DNA of 23,457 nt from JANXQG01 sp037147235 (lineage in GTDB: Bacteria; Planctomycetota; Planctomycetia; Pirellulales; Thermoguttaceae), in the NCBI GenBank assembly GCA_037147235.1, contig JBAWVO010000075.1:1-23457 (forward strand), in the 5' to 3' direction. A program made the translations under genes and the position numbers. Under the pieces are notes generated by a model. The model was not told where the DNA came from. It searched no databases and was given only the letters and a program-made list of their open reading frames with translations. Below are positions 16,301 to 23,296 of the stretch, piece after piece; the first letter of the stretch is position 1; each line of letters begins with the position of its first letter.

Positions 16301-17761
16301 GCTGCGTCTCTGAAGGCCAACAAGCTCGACGCTGCCATGCCGGAATTACTCAAGGCGGAGCAGACGCTCAAGGAAGCCTTCGAGATCGCCAAGCGGGAAC
16401 TGGGAGTCTTGGAGAAGCTCTGGCTCTTCCAACAAGCCTCCGCGGACTTGAAGCAGATCCGCCTCACGATTGAAGACATCGAGAGTGAACAGGCCGATCT
16501 GCGCGGCGACGTTGAATCGGCCCGCAAAGCGGCCCGCACTGCCTTGGACCTAGCCGGCCCGCAGGCCCTGCTCGCCCGCGCCACCCAGCAGGTGCAGGAC
16601 AACGTCGCCGCAATCCGCGAGGCGAGTCCGATGAAGGAGCCGCTCGACGGTGCCCTGACGGCCATGAACCAGACCGTCGGCCACCTGGAAAAAGATCGCG
16701 CCGACGCAGCCATCGACTCCCAGAAGCAGGCGTCTGCCGCCTTGCAGAATGCCCGTAAACTTAGCGGCCAGTTGATCAACCAGATTGACTTGCTTGCGGT
16801 GGAGATCGACGCCGCCGCCGAACTCAGCGGCCGCGCGATGGACCTTTTGCAGCGGCAGATTGTACTCCGCGAGACGACCGAGGAGGCGGAAGCGACTGAC
16901 TTCACGCGATTGGTCACCGAGCAAGACATCCTGCTGGCTGAGACCACGGTGCTTACGGGTCTGACGATGGCACCCAAGGCAGCCGAGGCGTTCCAGCGGG
17001 CCGCTGACGAAATGACGGCCGCCATCAAGGAGCTAAAAGCCTCGGCCCGGGGACAGGCGGTCGAGCATCAGAAAAAGGCGGAAGCCGCCCTCCGCGCGGG
17101 CATTGTTGCCTTGGATGAGTACATCCTCTCGATGATTTCGCTGCTGGAATCCAAGCAAAAATTCATCGATGCCTTCGATGGAATGACGGCAATCCTGTTG
17201 TTGGCGACCGAGCAGCGGGAACTCCGCGAGCTGACGCAGCGATCACCGGACGCCGTGCTTCCCACACAGACCGAGAAGCAGACCGAGCTGCACGAGCGAT
17301 GCCTCGTCGTGTCGAATATGTCAAACATCGTGATACCCACCGCGCGAATCACCGGTTGGGAACACATCGAAGCTGCAGCGAAGGCGATGGACCAGGCGAT
17401 TGGCACACTCAAGGCGTCGGCCAAGTCACCGTCGATTACCCACCAGGTATTGGCGGAGAAAGAATTGCGGATCGCCTTTGCCATGAACCTCGTCGAATTG
17501 GTCCAGTCGATGAAGCCGCCGCTGGACATCCCCTTGCCTCCGCTGCCGCCCGAAAAACAACCCCCCGTGGCAGTGAGCATCGAACACTGGGTGGAGTTCA
17601 CCAAGGCCAGCTCAACCGGCAAGGCCGTGCAAGGCCGCAAGGCGGAATGGAACTCGCTGATGGATCGCGAACGGGCCGCGCTGAACGAGAACTTTGCACG
17701 GGAACTGCCGCTGGAGTTCCGCAAACTCTTGAAGGATTATTACGAAGCATTGGCAAAATGA
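13313..17761 (+). CDS. Giant DUF4175-like membrane protein with long coiled-coil region
   Basis: The 1482-residue product has three predicted membrane helices (about 29-52, 61-79, 156-174). Beta domains follow (about 190-530), including PPRIVEGRVELEYPEYTHLK, reminiscent of the PPxYTG segment of DUF4175 proteins. From about 540 to 1440 the protein is Ala/Glu/Lys/Gln-rich and almost entirely helical or coiled coil. At least four units in the C-terminal half share a pattern AxxxMxxAxxxLKxS...QKxAExAL (starting near residues 977, 1109, 1226, 1350). The frame stays open back to 13211, overlapping the previous gene. The ATG at 13313 is chosen for its GGAGG (13303-13307) and for being 17 nt past that gene's stop. 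It probably acts as a structural scaffold in the envelope; this is inference. Confidence 0.85.
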   Translation: MTDTNTTAAQSNLGVESRLRRLWTKQSGLLVLRGAYWVLAAAGALVLADLLLDWQLDLPGGLRVALLATNVVLLAYVAYRRLLRHLRSYNAVQQALQVEREWPELNGLVVSSVQFGREDDFPPGVSRDLMRAVRRQAAQRTAPLDFNRVTRQVVLRGATACLLAAMLALVIVGFGKPGFLEILASRMFNPSSAIIYPTRTTIEVHEGAGVVRSGKEVTLAAHAGGEVPEHGQVFIRMKGAGWEAVEVGCDAAAEFCYRLPHVSEDFDYYFRLGDAKSARYQVAVARPPRIVEGRVELEYPEYTHLKNQTVDTLNLKVPEGTLLRWHLTLDRAVESAELKPEGADPRAMTLKSAGREANLQLAAEASRPYTINFRWRLADAEYVEPGAKHYMQVIPDADPQVGLLRPGEDAKATLKKTVRLSYWARDDYGLGEASIVYSINDGGERRHPLGQLGGKTSIEKEFSWPITQLLPTLKFNDIVTFAVEATDGRPGTPGHGRSIARRVQFVSDNEYIAYVLARQRKVLGQLRPLYLQEREAAGRLEAIGKLSTNLVQQASLEAARQEVIETQLTDLINRFGDLIEDMASNRDVAMDVSKIAANLQDRLATIRDVRLKTARKQIDEALHQPAVAGPRLAEAQTQIELAARELGSLLVQAGISQACEVFAAELREIIARQETILAASIVGWDERSEPHQKQTDTAAEPTKVSAQATADQQKVLAERIEKLMNDIRSMRESPADALAAVRLARARKIIESGHVATEMRQAAEEFTAKPPSAVERQSQALKGMRQALLKLRPDARLEELVRARNLLRDLLDSQKIMRANLVKLTAEEMAQQKAAMKFRQEAILRPAQQLDHALEIDPLLDAVHHAGQEASVAIGSADVAAATAAEVRVETAISAALVKLGDQIAKLNMLGETHKRMMEAADRLKMLTEIRDRAEQIKNGAFDAAAAGKGLEASAVAQQQLAKDIGTMAAGLPASSKFAAAMRRPLKKTSQITQKAAASLKANKLDAAMPELLKAEQTLKEAFEIAKRELGVLEKLWLFQQASADLKQIRLTIEDIESEQADLRGDVESARKAARTALDLAGPQALLARATQQVQDNVAAIREASPMKEPLDGALTAMNQTVGHLEKDRADAAIDSQKQASAALQNARKLSGQLINQIDLLAVEIDAAAELSGRAMDLLQRQIVLRETTEEAEATDFTRLVTEQDILLAETTVLTGLTMAPKAAEAFQRAADEMTAAIKELKASARGQAVEHQKKAEAALRAGIVALDEYILSMISLLESKQKFIDAFDGMTAILLLATEQRELRELTQRSPDAVLPTQTEKQTELHERCLVVSNMSNIVIPTARITGWEHIEAAAKAMDQAIGTLKASAKSPSITHQVLAEKELRIAFAMNLVELVQSMKPPLDIPLPPLPPEKQPPVAVSIEHWVEFTKASSTGKAVQGRKAEWNSLMDRERAALNENFARELPLEFRKLLKDYYEALAK
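15354..15389 (+). repeat. Interspersed repeat read in frame inside the coiled-coil gene
   Basis: The DNA TTGTAGGGTGGGACGAGCGC and its continuation AGCGAGCCTCACCAAA encodes VGWDERSEPHQKQ (residues 682-694). This Trp/Pro/His-rich stretch is quite unlike the Ala/Glu-rich helix on both sides. Sequences of the type 'GTAGGGTGGGACGAGCGCAGCGAGC' are, to my recollection, dispersed intergenic repeats in planctomycetes. The reading frame is preserved across it, so it is a tolerated insertion in a helical break. Confidence 0.6.
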
Positions 17762-17779
17762 CGTGATACAGGTAATTCA

Positions 17780-18937
17780 ATGAACAACACTCGAATACGG
17801 ATTTTGCTTTGCACCGTCGGTTCGGCGGCCATCGGCCTGGCCTTGCTGGCACCGGCCATCTTCGCACAAACCGACCCAGCCAAGCCATCGGACGCCCCAA
17901 AACCCTCCGCGGACGAACGGGACCTGGGGGCAAAATTCATTGACCGTGGCCCGGGCAAGGAGGTCGACAAACTCGCCCAGCCGTCGCTTGACGCGCTGGA
18001 TGACGCCGATACCTCCGCGCTCCTGGACCGCCGCACCGAGGCGGCCATCCAACGGGGACTGCAATTCCTGAAATCCTCGCAAGGCAAGGACGGGCGATGG
18101 GAGGCGGACGATGGGAACACGGTCGGCTTCACGGCATTCTCCATGATCGCCCTCATGCTCAACGGTCACGCCCCCAACAAGAAGCAACCCTATGGCGAGA
18201 CCCTGACCAAGGCCGTCAACGCCTTGCTCAAGGAACCCGAAGGTCAGGTGACGGGCTACATGGGCTCAAATATGTACGCGCACGGACTGGCCACCCTCGC
18301 GCTCTCCGAGGCCTGGGGCCAGACCGACAAGGACGACAAGGTCCAGGAGACCCTGAAGGCAGCGGTCAAAGTGATCCTCCGCGCGCAGAACGAGGCGGGC
18401 GGGTGGCGTTATGATCCGCAGCCCGGCAGTGCCGACGTCTCCGTGACCGCAATGCAGGTGGTGGCCCTGGCCGCGGCGAGGCAGGCGGGGATCTTCGTGC
18501 CTGACGAGACCATCAACCGGGCCGTCCGCTACGTGAACATGTGCCATCAAACAAGCCGCGGCGGCTTCAGCTACATGGCGGGTCTTGGCGATTCCGGGTT
18601 CTCGCGGACCGCGGCGGCGACCTTCTCGCTCATGATGCTTGGCCGGCACGAGTTCAAGGAGGTCAAAGATGGCGTCCGCTTCCTGCAAAAGGAAGCTCCC
18701 GAAGCGTTGAAAAACGCCGACCATTACATGTATGGCCACTACTACGCCGCGCTGGTGATGTACCAGGCGGGAAGCCAGGAGTTTAAGGACTGGTATCCGC
18801 GGATCCGTGACATCATGCTATCCCGGCAGGCCGCCAACGGCAGCTTTGGCAGCGGGGGACGCAGTGCCTACGATACAGCCACCGCCCTGATTATCCTCAG
18901 CATTCCCTATGGATACGTGCCTGCTTACCAAAGGTAA
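17780..18937 (+). CDS. Secreted prenyltransferase/squalene-oxidase-repeat protein
   Basis: The 385-residue protein has a signal peptide (residues 1 to about 29, LLAPAIFAQ) and then a low-complexity Pro/Ser/Asp linker. An alpha/alpha-toroid of the squalene-cyclase/prenyltransferase type follows. The repeats are visible as GLQFLKSSQGKDGRWE (93-108), LRAQNEAGGWRYDP (200-213), SRGGFSYMAGLG (259-270) and SRQAANGSFGSGG (348-360). The DxDD or DCTAE catalytic motifs of true cyclases are not seen, so I read it as a binding or scaffold domain rather than a terpene enzyme. It follows the giant coiled-coil gene by 18 nt and ends the operon. Such proteins are common beside MoxR/VWA operons in planctomycetes (from memory), implying a role in the same envelope machine. 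Confidence 0.88.
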   Translation: MNNTRIRILLCTVGSAAIGLALLAPAIFAQTDPAKPSDAPKPSADERDLGAKFIDRGPGKEVDKLAQPSLDALDDADTSALLDRRTEAAIQRGLQFLKSSQGKDGRWEADDGNTVGFTAFSMIALMLNGHAPNKKQPYGETLTKAVNALLKEPEGQVTGYMGSNMYAHGLATLALSEAWGQTDKDDKVQETLKAAVKVILRAQNEAGGWRYDPQPGSADVSVTAMQVVALAAARQAGIFVPDETINRAVRYVNMCHQTSRGGFSYMAGLGDSGFSRTAAATFSLMMLGRHEFKEVKDGVRFLQKEAPEALKNADHYMYGHYYAALVMYQAGSQEFKDWYPRIRDIMLSRQAANGSFGSGGRSAYDTATALIILSIPYGYVPAYQR

Positions 18938-18961
18938 TATCCGACCGTGCAGCCGTAGAGT

Positions 18962-18988
18962 GGGCCGAGGGGTTCTGTCCCCTAGCCC
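18962..18988. terminator. Strong hairpin after the operon (terminator-like or repeat-derived)
   Basis: GGGC (18962-18965) and AGGGG (18968-18972) pair with CCCCT (18979-18983) and GCCC (18985-18988), with a 6-nt loop and small internal bulges. The hairpin starts 25 nt after the stop of the last operon gene. No T-run follows, so Rho-independent termination is unproven. The flanking AGCCCAGGGTGAGCTTCGAG resembles dispersed GC-rich repeats of planctomycetes, an alternative explanation. Confidence 0.45.
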
Positions 18989-19022
18989 AGGGTGAGCTTC
19001 GAGGCACCAGACACATTGTGGG

Positions 19023-22000
19023 GTGAGACGAGTGAATTCCTTAAGTTGGTTCGTATGGGGCCGAGTGAAACGAGCCCCACCGTCTCGGTTTCGTGTCGCC
19101 GTCGCACTCATCGGGCTGCTTCCGGCTTGGGCACTGGCCGATGAACCGCCTCCAAGGCCCTCTTCGCCCGCATCCCAGGCAGAAGTGCCCGCCGCGCTGC
19201 TGGTTCGGCTGCGCGCCCAATACATTCCCGAGGAAACCAAGACGCCCGAAATCTCCGAGAGCGACAAGGTCCGCCGCTACGAGGCGATCCTTCGCGAGGG
19301 CCGGTGGGCCGAGCAGCAGTACGCCCAGGCAGTAAACCTCCACGAGATCCAAGAGTTGATGATGGTGGCCGCCAAAGGCCTTGCGACCCTGGAAGGCACC
19401 GTCGAGGCACGCCAGCTTGTGTGGGGGATCGCCCGCCGGCTTGCCAACTCTTCCGCTCCGCCCGAGAGCCGTGTCGTGGCCGAGATGCTCTTAATGCGGG
19501 CAAGGATCGACGAGCTGGCCGATTGGCCGGCCGAGGCCGCCGATGAATTGGCGACGTTCGTAGCCCGCTACCGCGGCACGCCGGGAGAAGCCAAGGCATT
19601 GTTGGGTGCGTCGGAACTCTGCCGGATCGCCGATGCCGACGCCCCTCGACACGCCTACCTACAGCAGCTCTCGGAAAAGCATTTTAGCGCACCGGGGGTG
19701 AGCGAGTTCCTGGAAGTCGAGGGAGTCAATCCTTACCTGGGCCGGTTAATGACCGCAAAACTTGTCCGCCCGGACGGCTCAACGCTCACCTTACCTCGCG
19801 ACCTGCTCGGCAAGTGTACCGTGGTCCAATTCTGGTCGATGGCGAAATCGGGAATGGTGGATCTCACCGCCAAAGGTGCCGTCAGTCTCTGGCCGCATTA
19901 CAAACCTTTCCGTGAGGCCGGTGTGGAGTTCGTGGGCGTGAACCTCGATACGGACCGTGCCCAAGTAGCCCGGTTCGTTCGCGAAGAGTGCGAGGGGATC
20001 GACTGGATTCAGACATGCAGCGGGCTGGGCCTGAAAGACCCGATGTTCCAGCGATACCGGGTATCCACGTTGCCGGCCTACTGGCTTATCGGTCCTAATG
20101 GATGTGTGATTTCCAACAGCTATCAGCGAGGCGTGCAGCAGTGGCCGCAGTACAGCAATGCGGTCAATAATTCCGTGGCCCAGTTCGATGAAATGGTCAT
20201 GCGAATGCCCTACTACCGCTCGGGCGAGTTTCTACTCGATCTCCCCTCCCCCGTACTCGGGAGCAGGGCTGGAGGTGAGGGCAACACCGGGGGTGAGGGC
20301 AAGGCCGGGGGTGAGGGCAATAGTCTCCCCTCTCCCGTACTCGGGAGAGGGGCCGGGGGTGAGGGCAACGACGACATCCCCGCCGAGCAGCTTGACGAGT
20401 TCCGCAGAAAAGTGCTCCTCCCGCCCGCTCTGGGCCTGAGCAAGGACAAGAAAGCAGCCGCCTTTCGCGAAACGCTGGAACTTGGCCGGTCGATCGAGAA
20501 GAAGTACGAACGCGCGGCAAATCTCCCCGTTGTGTGGAACGGAATGCTCGTGGCCGCGCGCTGGCTGGCTACGGAGACCCAAGACAAAATCTCCGACAAG
20601 GCCCTTGCCAAGCAGGCACAAGAGATTGCCGAACGGATTCTGAAATCCAAGGCGCAAGGTTCCCAGCGGCTCTTAGCCGACTATGTACAAGTGGCCGGCG
20701 AACTGGCCGCGAGCGAGTTTTCCCGCGAGGAGTCGGCCCGGCGGATCAACGCGCTCGTGGAGCAATACGCCCACGACGAATTGCATTGGGCGGCTGCCAT
20801 CCTCGGGGTATTCCTGGCCACGGAGTGCGGCGACGAAGGCACCCGTGGGTCGCTCGTTGCCGAGCTTCGCGGCGACGAGGCCCGGCAGCCGCGAGTCCGC
20901 GGCTTCCTTCGCGACTTCTGCAATCTAAACCTTGACGCGCGTACCACGCAGGCCCAACCGTTTCCGCAGCCCGGCGGGACAGTGCCGTGGGAGGTTCGCG
21001 GCGAACTGCCGCTGCTTGGCGGCGGCACCCTGCGACTGGAGGACCTGAAGGAGAAAATGGTGATGATCCACTTCTGGTCCATTGCCTGCCCGGCCTTTGC
21101 CCCTTCGGATAAGATGCCGCCACCGCGGGGGCCGCCTGGCATGTCGCCGGAACCTAACTGGGATCTGGTCGTCGTCGGCGTGAACCTTGATCGTTCGCGA
21201 GACGAAGTGGAAAAATATCTGAAACAGCACGAGCAGTACAAGGGGTGGATCCACGTCTTCAGCGGCCTCGGCCAGGACGATCCGCTCGCGCGCCAACTCG
21301 ATATCTACGGTATGCCGCGATCCGTGCTGTTGGATCGCGATGGTTTGATCTACCGATGGGGGCGTCTTACGCAGATGGGTAATAACGTGAACTACCGTGG
21401 GATGGCCGCGCGGCCCAGGCCCAAGCCGACGCCCGCACCGGGTAGTCCGAAGATTGCGCCCAGCATTCCGGCGAACCAAGGGACTGCCGGGGCCGCAGGG
21501 GACCAACTCCCCAAAGAGATCACGCTCGATTTGGGCGGCAAGGTCGCCATGAAATTGGCCCTCCTTCCAGCCGGGGACTTTCGCATGGGCACACCGCAAA
21601 CCGAAAAATGGCATTTTGAAGACGAGACCCCTCCGCGACGAAAGAGCTTGACCAAACCCTTCTACATGGGAATCCATCACGTGACCCGCGGCCAGTTTGC
21701 CGCCTTCGTCCAGCAGACCCACTACAAAACCGAGGCCGAACAGGAAGGTTGGTCGCTGCTATGGAACGGCTCCTGGCAGAAGGTCGAGGGTGCCTCATGG
21801 CGCAAGCCCGGCTTTGACCAGGACGACGGCCATCCGGTCGTTTGCGTGTCGTGGAATGATGCCGTTGAGTTCTGTAATTGGCTCGGACGAACCAGCCGCA
21901 AGACCGTCGCCCTTCCCACGGAGGCCCGCTGGGAATATGCCTGCCGAGCAGGAACAGAAACAGTCTATCCCTGGGGCAGTCGGCCCGAGGAGGGAAACGG

Positions 22001-22361
22001 GTGGTGCAATGCCGCGGACCGGTCCGCCGCTAAAAAGCTCCCGGGCTGGACAACCTTCCCATGGGATGACGGATACCTTTTCACATCGCCTTCGGGAAAG
22101 TTCAAGGCCAATGCCTTTGGACTTTACGATATGACGGGCAATGCCTGGCAGTGGTGCGATGACTGGTACTATCAGGACTACCTCAAGGAGCGAGAACCGC
22201 GCAACGACCCGCTCGGCCCGCCGTCCGGCACGTATCGCGTAACCCGCGGCGGAAGCTGGCACAGCGGCCCGGACTACTGCCGCTCGGCCGTTCGCCGCAA
22301 GGAACCGCCCGCCACCCGAAACGACATGCTCGGGTTCCGAGTTGTCGTGGAGATTCCGTGA
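19023..22361 (+). CDS. Exported protein: duplicated helical-thioredoxin modules plus FGE-sulfatase-type domain
   Basis: The 1112-residue protein has a signal peptide (hydrophobic 24-39, ending AWALA) and two homologous modules. In each, a helical domain (79-235; 475-640) leads to a TlpA-like thioredoxin fold (237-365; 655-782) sharing VGVNLD and a SGLG-DP turn. The CxxC position reads KSGM (275-278) in the first fold and C689-PAF in the second, so neither can form the usual disulfide. Residues 836-1110 form a formylglycine-generating-enzyme fold (GDFRMGTP, LPTEARWEYACRAGT, GLYDMTGNAWQWCDDW, TRGGSW). At the FGE cysteine pair, the first Cys is Ser1081 and only Cys1086 remains, so oxidase activity is doubtful. 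A repeat-encoded Gly/Pro linker (407-449) joins the modules. The GTG at 19023 is uncertain; GTG at 19065 would give a classic 25-residue signal. It lies 85 nt past the operon and may be read through. Confidence 0.88.
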   Translation: MRRVNSLSWFVWGRVKRAPPSRFRVAVALIGLLPAWALADEPPPRPSSPASQAEVPAALLVRLRAQYIPEETKTPEISESDKVRRYEAILREGRWAEQQYAQAVNLHEIQELMMVAAKGLATLEGTVEARQLVWGIARRLANSSAPPESRVVAEMLLMRARIDELADWPAEAADELATFVARYRGTPGEAKALLGASELCRIADADAPRHAYLQQLSEKHFSAPGVSEFLEVEGVNPYLGRLMTAKLVRPDGSTLTLPRDLLGKCTVVQFWSMAKSGMVDLTAKGAVSLWPHYKPFREAGVEFVGVNLDTDRAQVARFVREECEGIDWIQTCSGLGLKDPMFQRYRVSTLPAYWLIGPNGCVISNSYQRGVQQWPQYSNAVNNSVAQFDEMVMRMPYYRSGEFLLDLPSPVLGSRAGGEGNTGGEGKAGGEGNSLPSPVLGRGAGGEGNDDIPAEQLDEFRRKVLLPPALGLSKDKKAAAFRETLELGRSIEKKYERAANLPVVWNGMLVAARWLATETQDKISDKALAKQAQEIAERILKSKAQGSQRLLADYVQVAGELAASEFSREESARRINALVEQYAHDELHWAAAILGVFLATECGDEGTRGSLVAELRGDEARQPRVRGFLRDFCNLNLDARTTQAQPFPQPGGTVPWEVRGELPLLGGGTLRLEDLKEKMVMIHFWSIACPAFAPSDKMPPPRGPPGMSPEPNWDLVVVGVNLDRSRDEVEKYLKQHEQYKGWIHVFSGLGQDDPLARQLDIYGMPRSVLLDRDGLIYRWGRLTQMGNNVNYRGMAARPRPKPTPAPGSPKIAPSIPANQGTAGAAGDQLPKEITLDLGGKVAMKLALLPAGDFRMGTPQTEKWHFEDETPPRRKSLTKPFYMGIHHVTRGQFAAFVQQTHYKTEAEQEGWSLLWNGSWQKVEGASWRKPGFDQDDGHPVVCVSWNDAVEFCNWLGRTSRKTVALPTEARWEYACRAGTETVYPWGSRPEEGNGWCNAADRSAAKKLPGWTTFPWDDGYLFTSPSGKFKANAFGLYDMTGNAWQWCDDWYYQDYLKEREPRNDPLGPPSGTYRVTRGGSWHSGPDYCRSAVRRKEPPATRNDMLGFRVVVEIP
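20241..20369 (+). repeat. Interspersed GC-rich repeat inserted in frame as a protein linker
   Basis: Two 45-bp copies (20241-20285 and 20325-20369) differ at few bases and encode LPSPVLGSRAGGEGN and LPSPVLGRGAGGEGN. Between them lie two 18-bp units ending GGGGGTGAGGGCAA. The second copy contains a perfect 11-bp hairpin, CCCCTCTCCCG-TACT-CGGGAGAGGGG (20327-20352). Such 'CTCCCCTCTCCCGTACTCGG' sequences are, from memory, typical dispersed intergenic repeats of planctomycetes. Here all lengths are multiples of three and no stop arises. Confidence 0.8.
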
Positions 22362-22492
22362 CATGACGGCGTGCGCCCATGAGCGATGGTTGCAGAAAGT
22401 CGATACAAAGGGGTCGATAGTGGGTGGCACAGGACACCCCTCTTGTAAGGAAAACTCAAAACACGAATTTGACCCTGCGATTGCCATAAGTA

Positions 22493-22621
22493 TTGCCGTG
22501 GCAGTATACTACGGCAAGCGGCGAAAAACTTTGTGTCAACCAGAACGCCGCTGGCTACACCCGCGACTTCACCCTGGCCGTGGTCGGGGCCACCGTTGGA
22601 CTGCAAATGATGGGGCGATGA
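22493..22621 (+). CDS. Possible small ORF or remnant ahead of the membrane protein gene
   Basis: A 42-codon frame from a TTG at 22493 ends at TGA 22619-22621, one base before the ATG of the next gene. Its end reads GYTRDFTLAVVGATVGLQMM, which looks like a membrane-protein C-terminus with G/C-rich third codon positions. There is no ribosome site for the TTG, and an in-frame TAA lies just upstream. It may be the tail of a decayed gene rather than an independent peptide. The tight junction with the next ATG would suit translational coupling. Confidence 0.3.
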   Translation: MPWQYTTASGEKLCVNQNAAGYTRDFTLAVVGATVGLQMMGR

Positions 22622-22622
22622 G

Positions 22623-22979
22623 ATGAAAGCATTCTTTCTTTGCATGTTGATCGTATCGGTTCTAGCTGTTGTCTATGATTTCTGGGCGGCGGTTGGCGAT
22701 ATGGCTCACAACCAATACCAAGGTCGGCATGATCTACTCGATACCAGCCGACCGCAGCCTGGGCATCGCAGTCCGCACCTCGGTTTGACTCCAAAGGAGC
22801 TTGCCTCATGCGACCCGTACATTGCGAACGCGTATGAGCAGGCAGTTTACGATGGATACAAATTGGGGACTGGGTATTTTGGGAGGCAGCGACGGTATTT
22901 TGCCTTAGCCGGTCTTCTTTTTGTGACCAGTTGTTGTGGCATCGGTGCAATTCAGAAGGGCAAAGAGAACCTGGTCTGA
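22623..22979 (+). CDS. Small two-helix membrane protein of unknown function
   Basis: The 118-residue protein has an N-terminal hydrophobic helix (about 2-24, FLCMLIVSVLAVVYDFWAAV) and a second helix near the C-terminus (about 91-110, RYFALAGLLFVTSCCGIGAI). A soluble loop of about 65 residues lies between them. With charged RQRR before helix 2 and KGK after it, either topology is possible. I recognise no family. The ATG at 22623 follows a purine-rich GGGGCGATGAG, a weak ribosome site that overlaps the end of the small upstream frame. There is no clear link to the upstream thioredoxin/FGE gene, 261 nt away. Confidence 0.6.
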   Translation: MKAFFLCMLIVSVLAVVYDFWAAVGDMAHNQYQGRHDLLDTSRPQPGHRSPHLGLTPKELASCDPYIANAYEQAVYDGYKLGTGYFGRQRRYFALAGLLFVTSCCGIGAIQKGKENLV

Positions 22980-23156
22980 GTACGTGCAAGCGCGTCCGGC
23001 AGTTGCCGACAAGCCACGGCTGCAAAGTCGTTGCGCGACCGCGCTTGGTGGTGTGGGGCGTGCGAAGACGGTAGAATTGATGGAAGTCCAGACCTAGTGA
23101 AGTTGGAGGCTGCGGCGTCGGCCAGCCAAACCGTTGGTTAAAGCTAAGTGCGTTCG

Positions 23157-23288
23157 ATGAAGCCGAAACCTTTACGCCCTGAACACGAACACCGACGACT
23201 CTGTCCGATCTGTAAAGGATCGGGCATCGACCGTGGTCTCCACCGGCGTTACACAACCGGCGGGCACGATGACCGACGCTGTGAATAG
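23157..23288 (+). CDS. Small 43-residue protein with a CxxCxGxG zinc-finger-type motif
   Basis: ATG at 23157 opens a frame that reads MKPKPLRPEHEHRRLCPICK and then GSGIDRGLHRRY, ending RRCE and TAG. CPICKGSG is the CxxCxGxG half-site seen in DnaJ-type zinc fingers and in small 'molecular chaperone DnaJ-like' peptides. A further Cys42 and several His residues could complete a metal site. The peptide is very basic. No strong ribosome site precedes it, and I cannot exclude that it is the remnant of a longer gene. The nested inverted-repeat element starts 8 nt after its stop. Confidence 0.45.
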   Translation: MKPKPLRPEHEHRRLCPICKGSGIDRGLHRRYTTGGHDDRRCE

Positions 23289-23296
23289 CTCAAGAC

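Noticed and set aside
16018..17028. 336-codon minus-strand frame opposite the coiled-coil gene
   Set aside because: It is a Ser/Ala-rich shadow of an Ala/Glu/Lys-rich gene with strong codon bias. It has no motif, and the plus-strand gene is certain.
17299..17766. 155-codon plus-strand frame overlapping the end of the giant gene
   Set aside because: Arg/Gly-rich shadow in another frame of a well-supported coding region.
20241..20369. CRISPR-like array
   Set aside because: The repeated units are read in frame inside a gene. The interval between them consists of the same repeat halves rather than unique spacers, and no cas genes are present in the window.
22422..22439. GGGTG...CACCC hairpin after the thioredoxin/FGE gene as terminator
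   Set aside because: Only five base pairs with an 8-nt loop and no T-run; possibly part of a dispersed repeat, but this cannot be shown here.
22555..23256. 233-codon minus-strand frame at the right end
   Set aside because: Its composition (Arg/Cys/His/Pro-rich) and lack of any domain are unlike protein, and it overlaps two plausible plus-strand genes.
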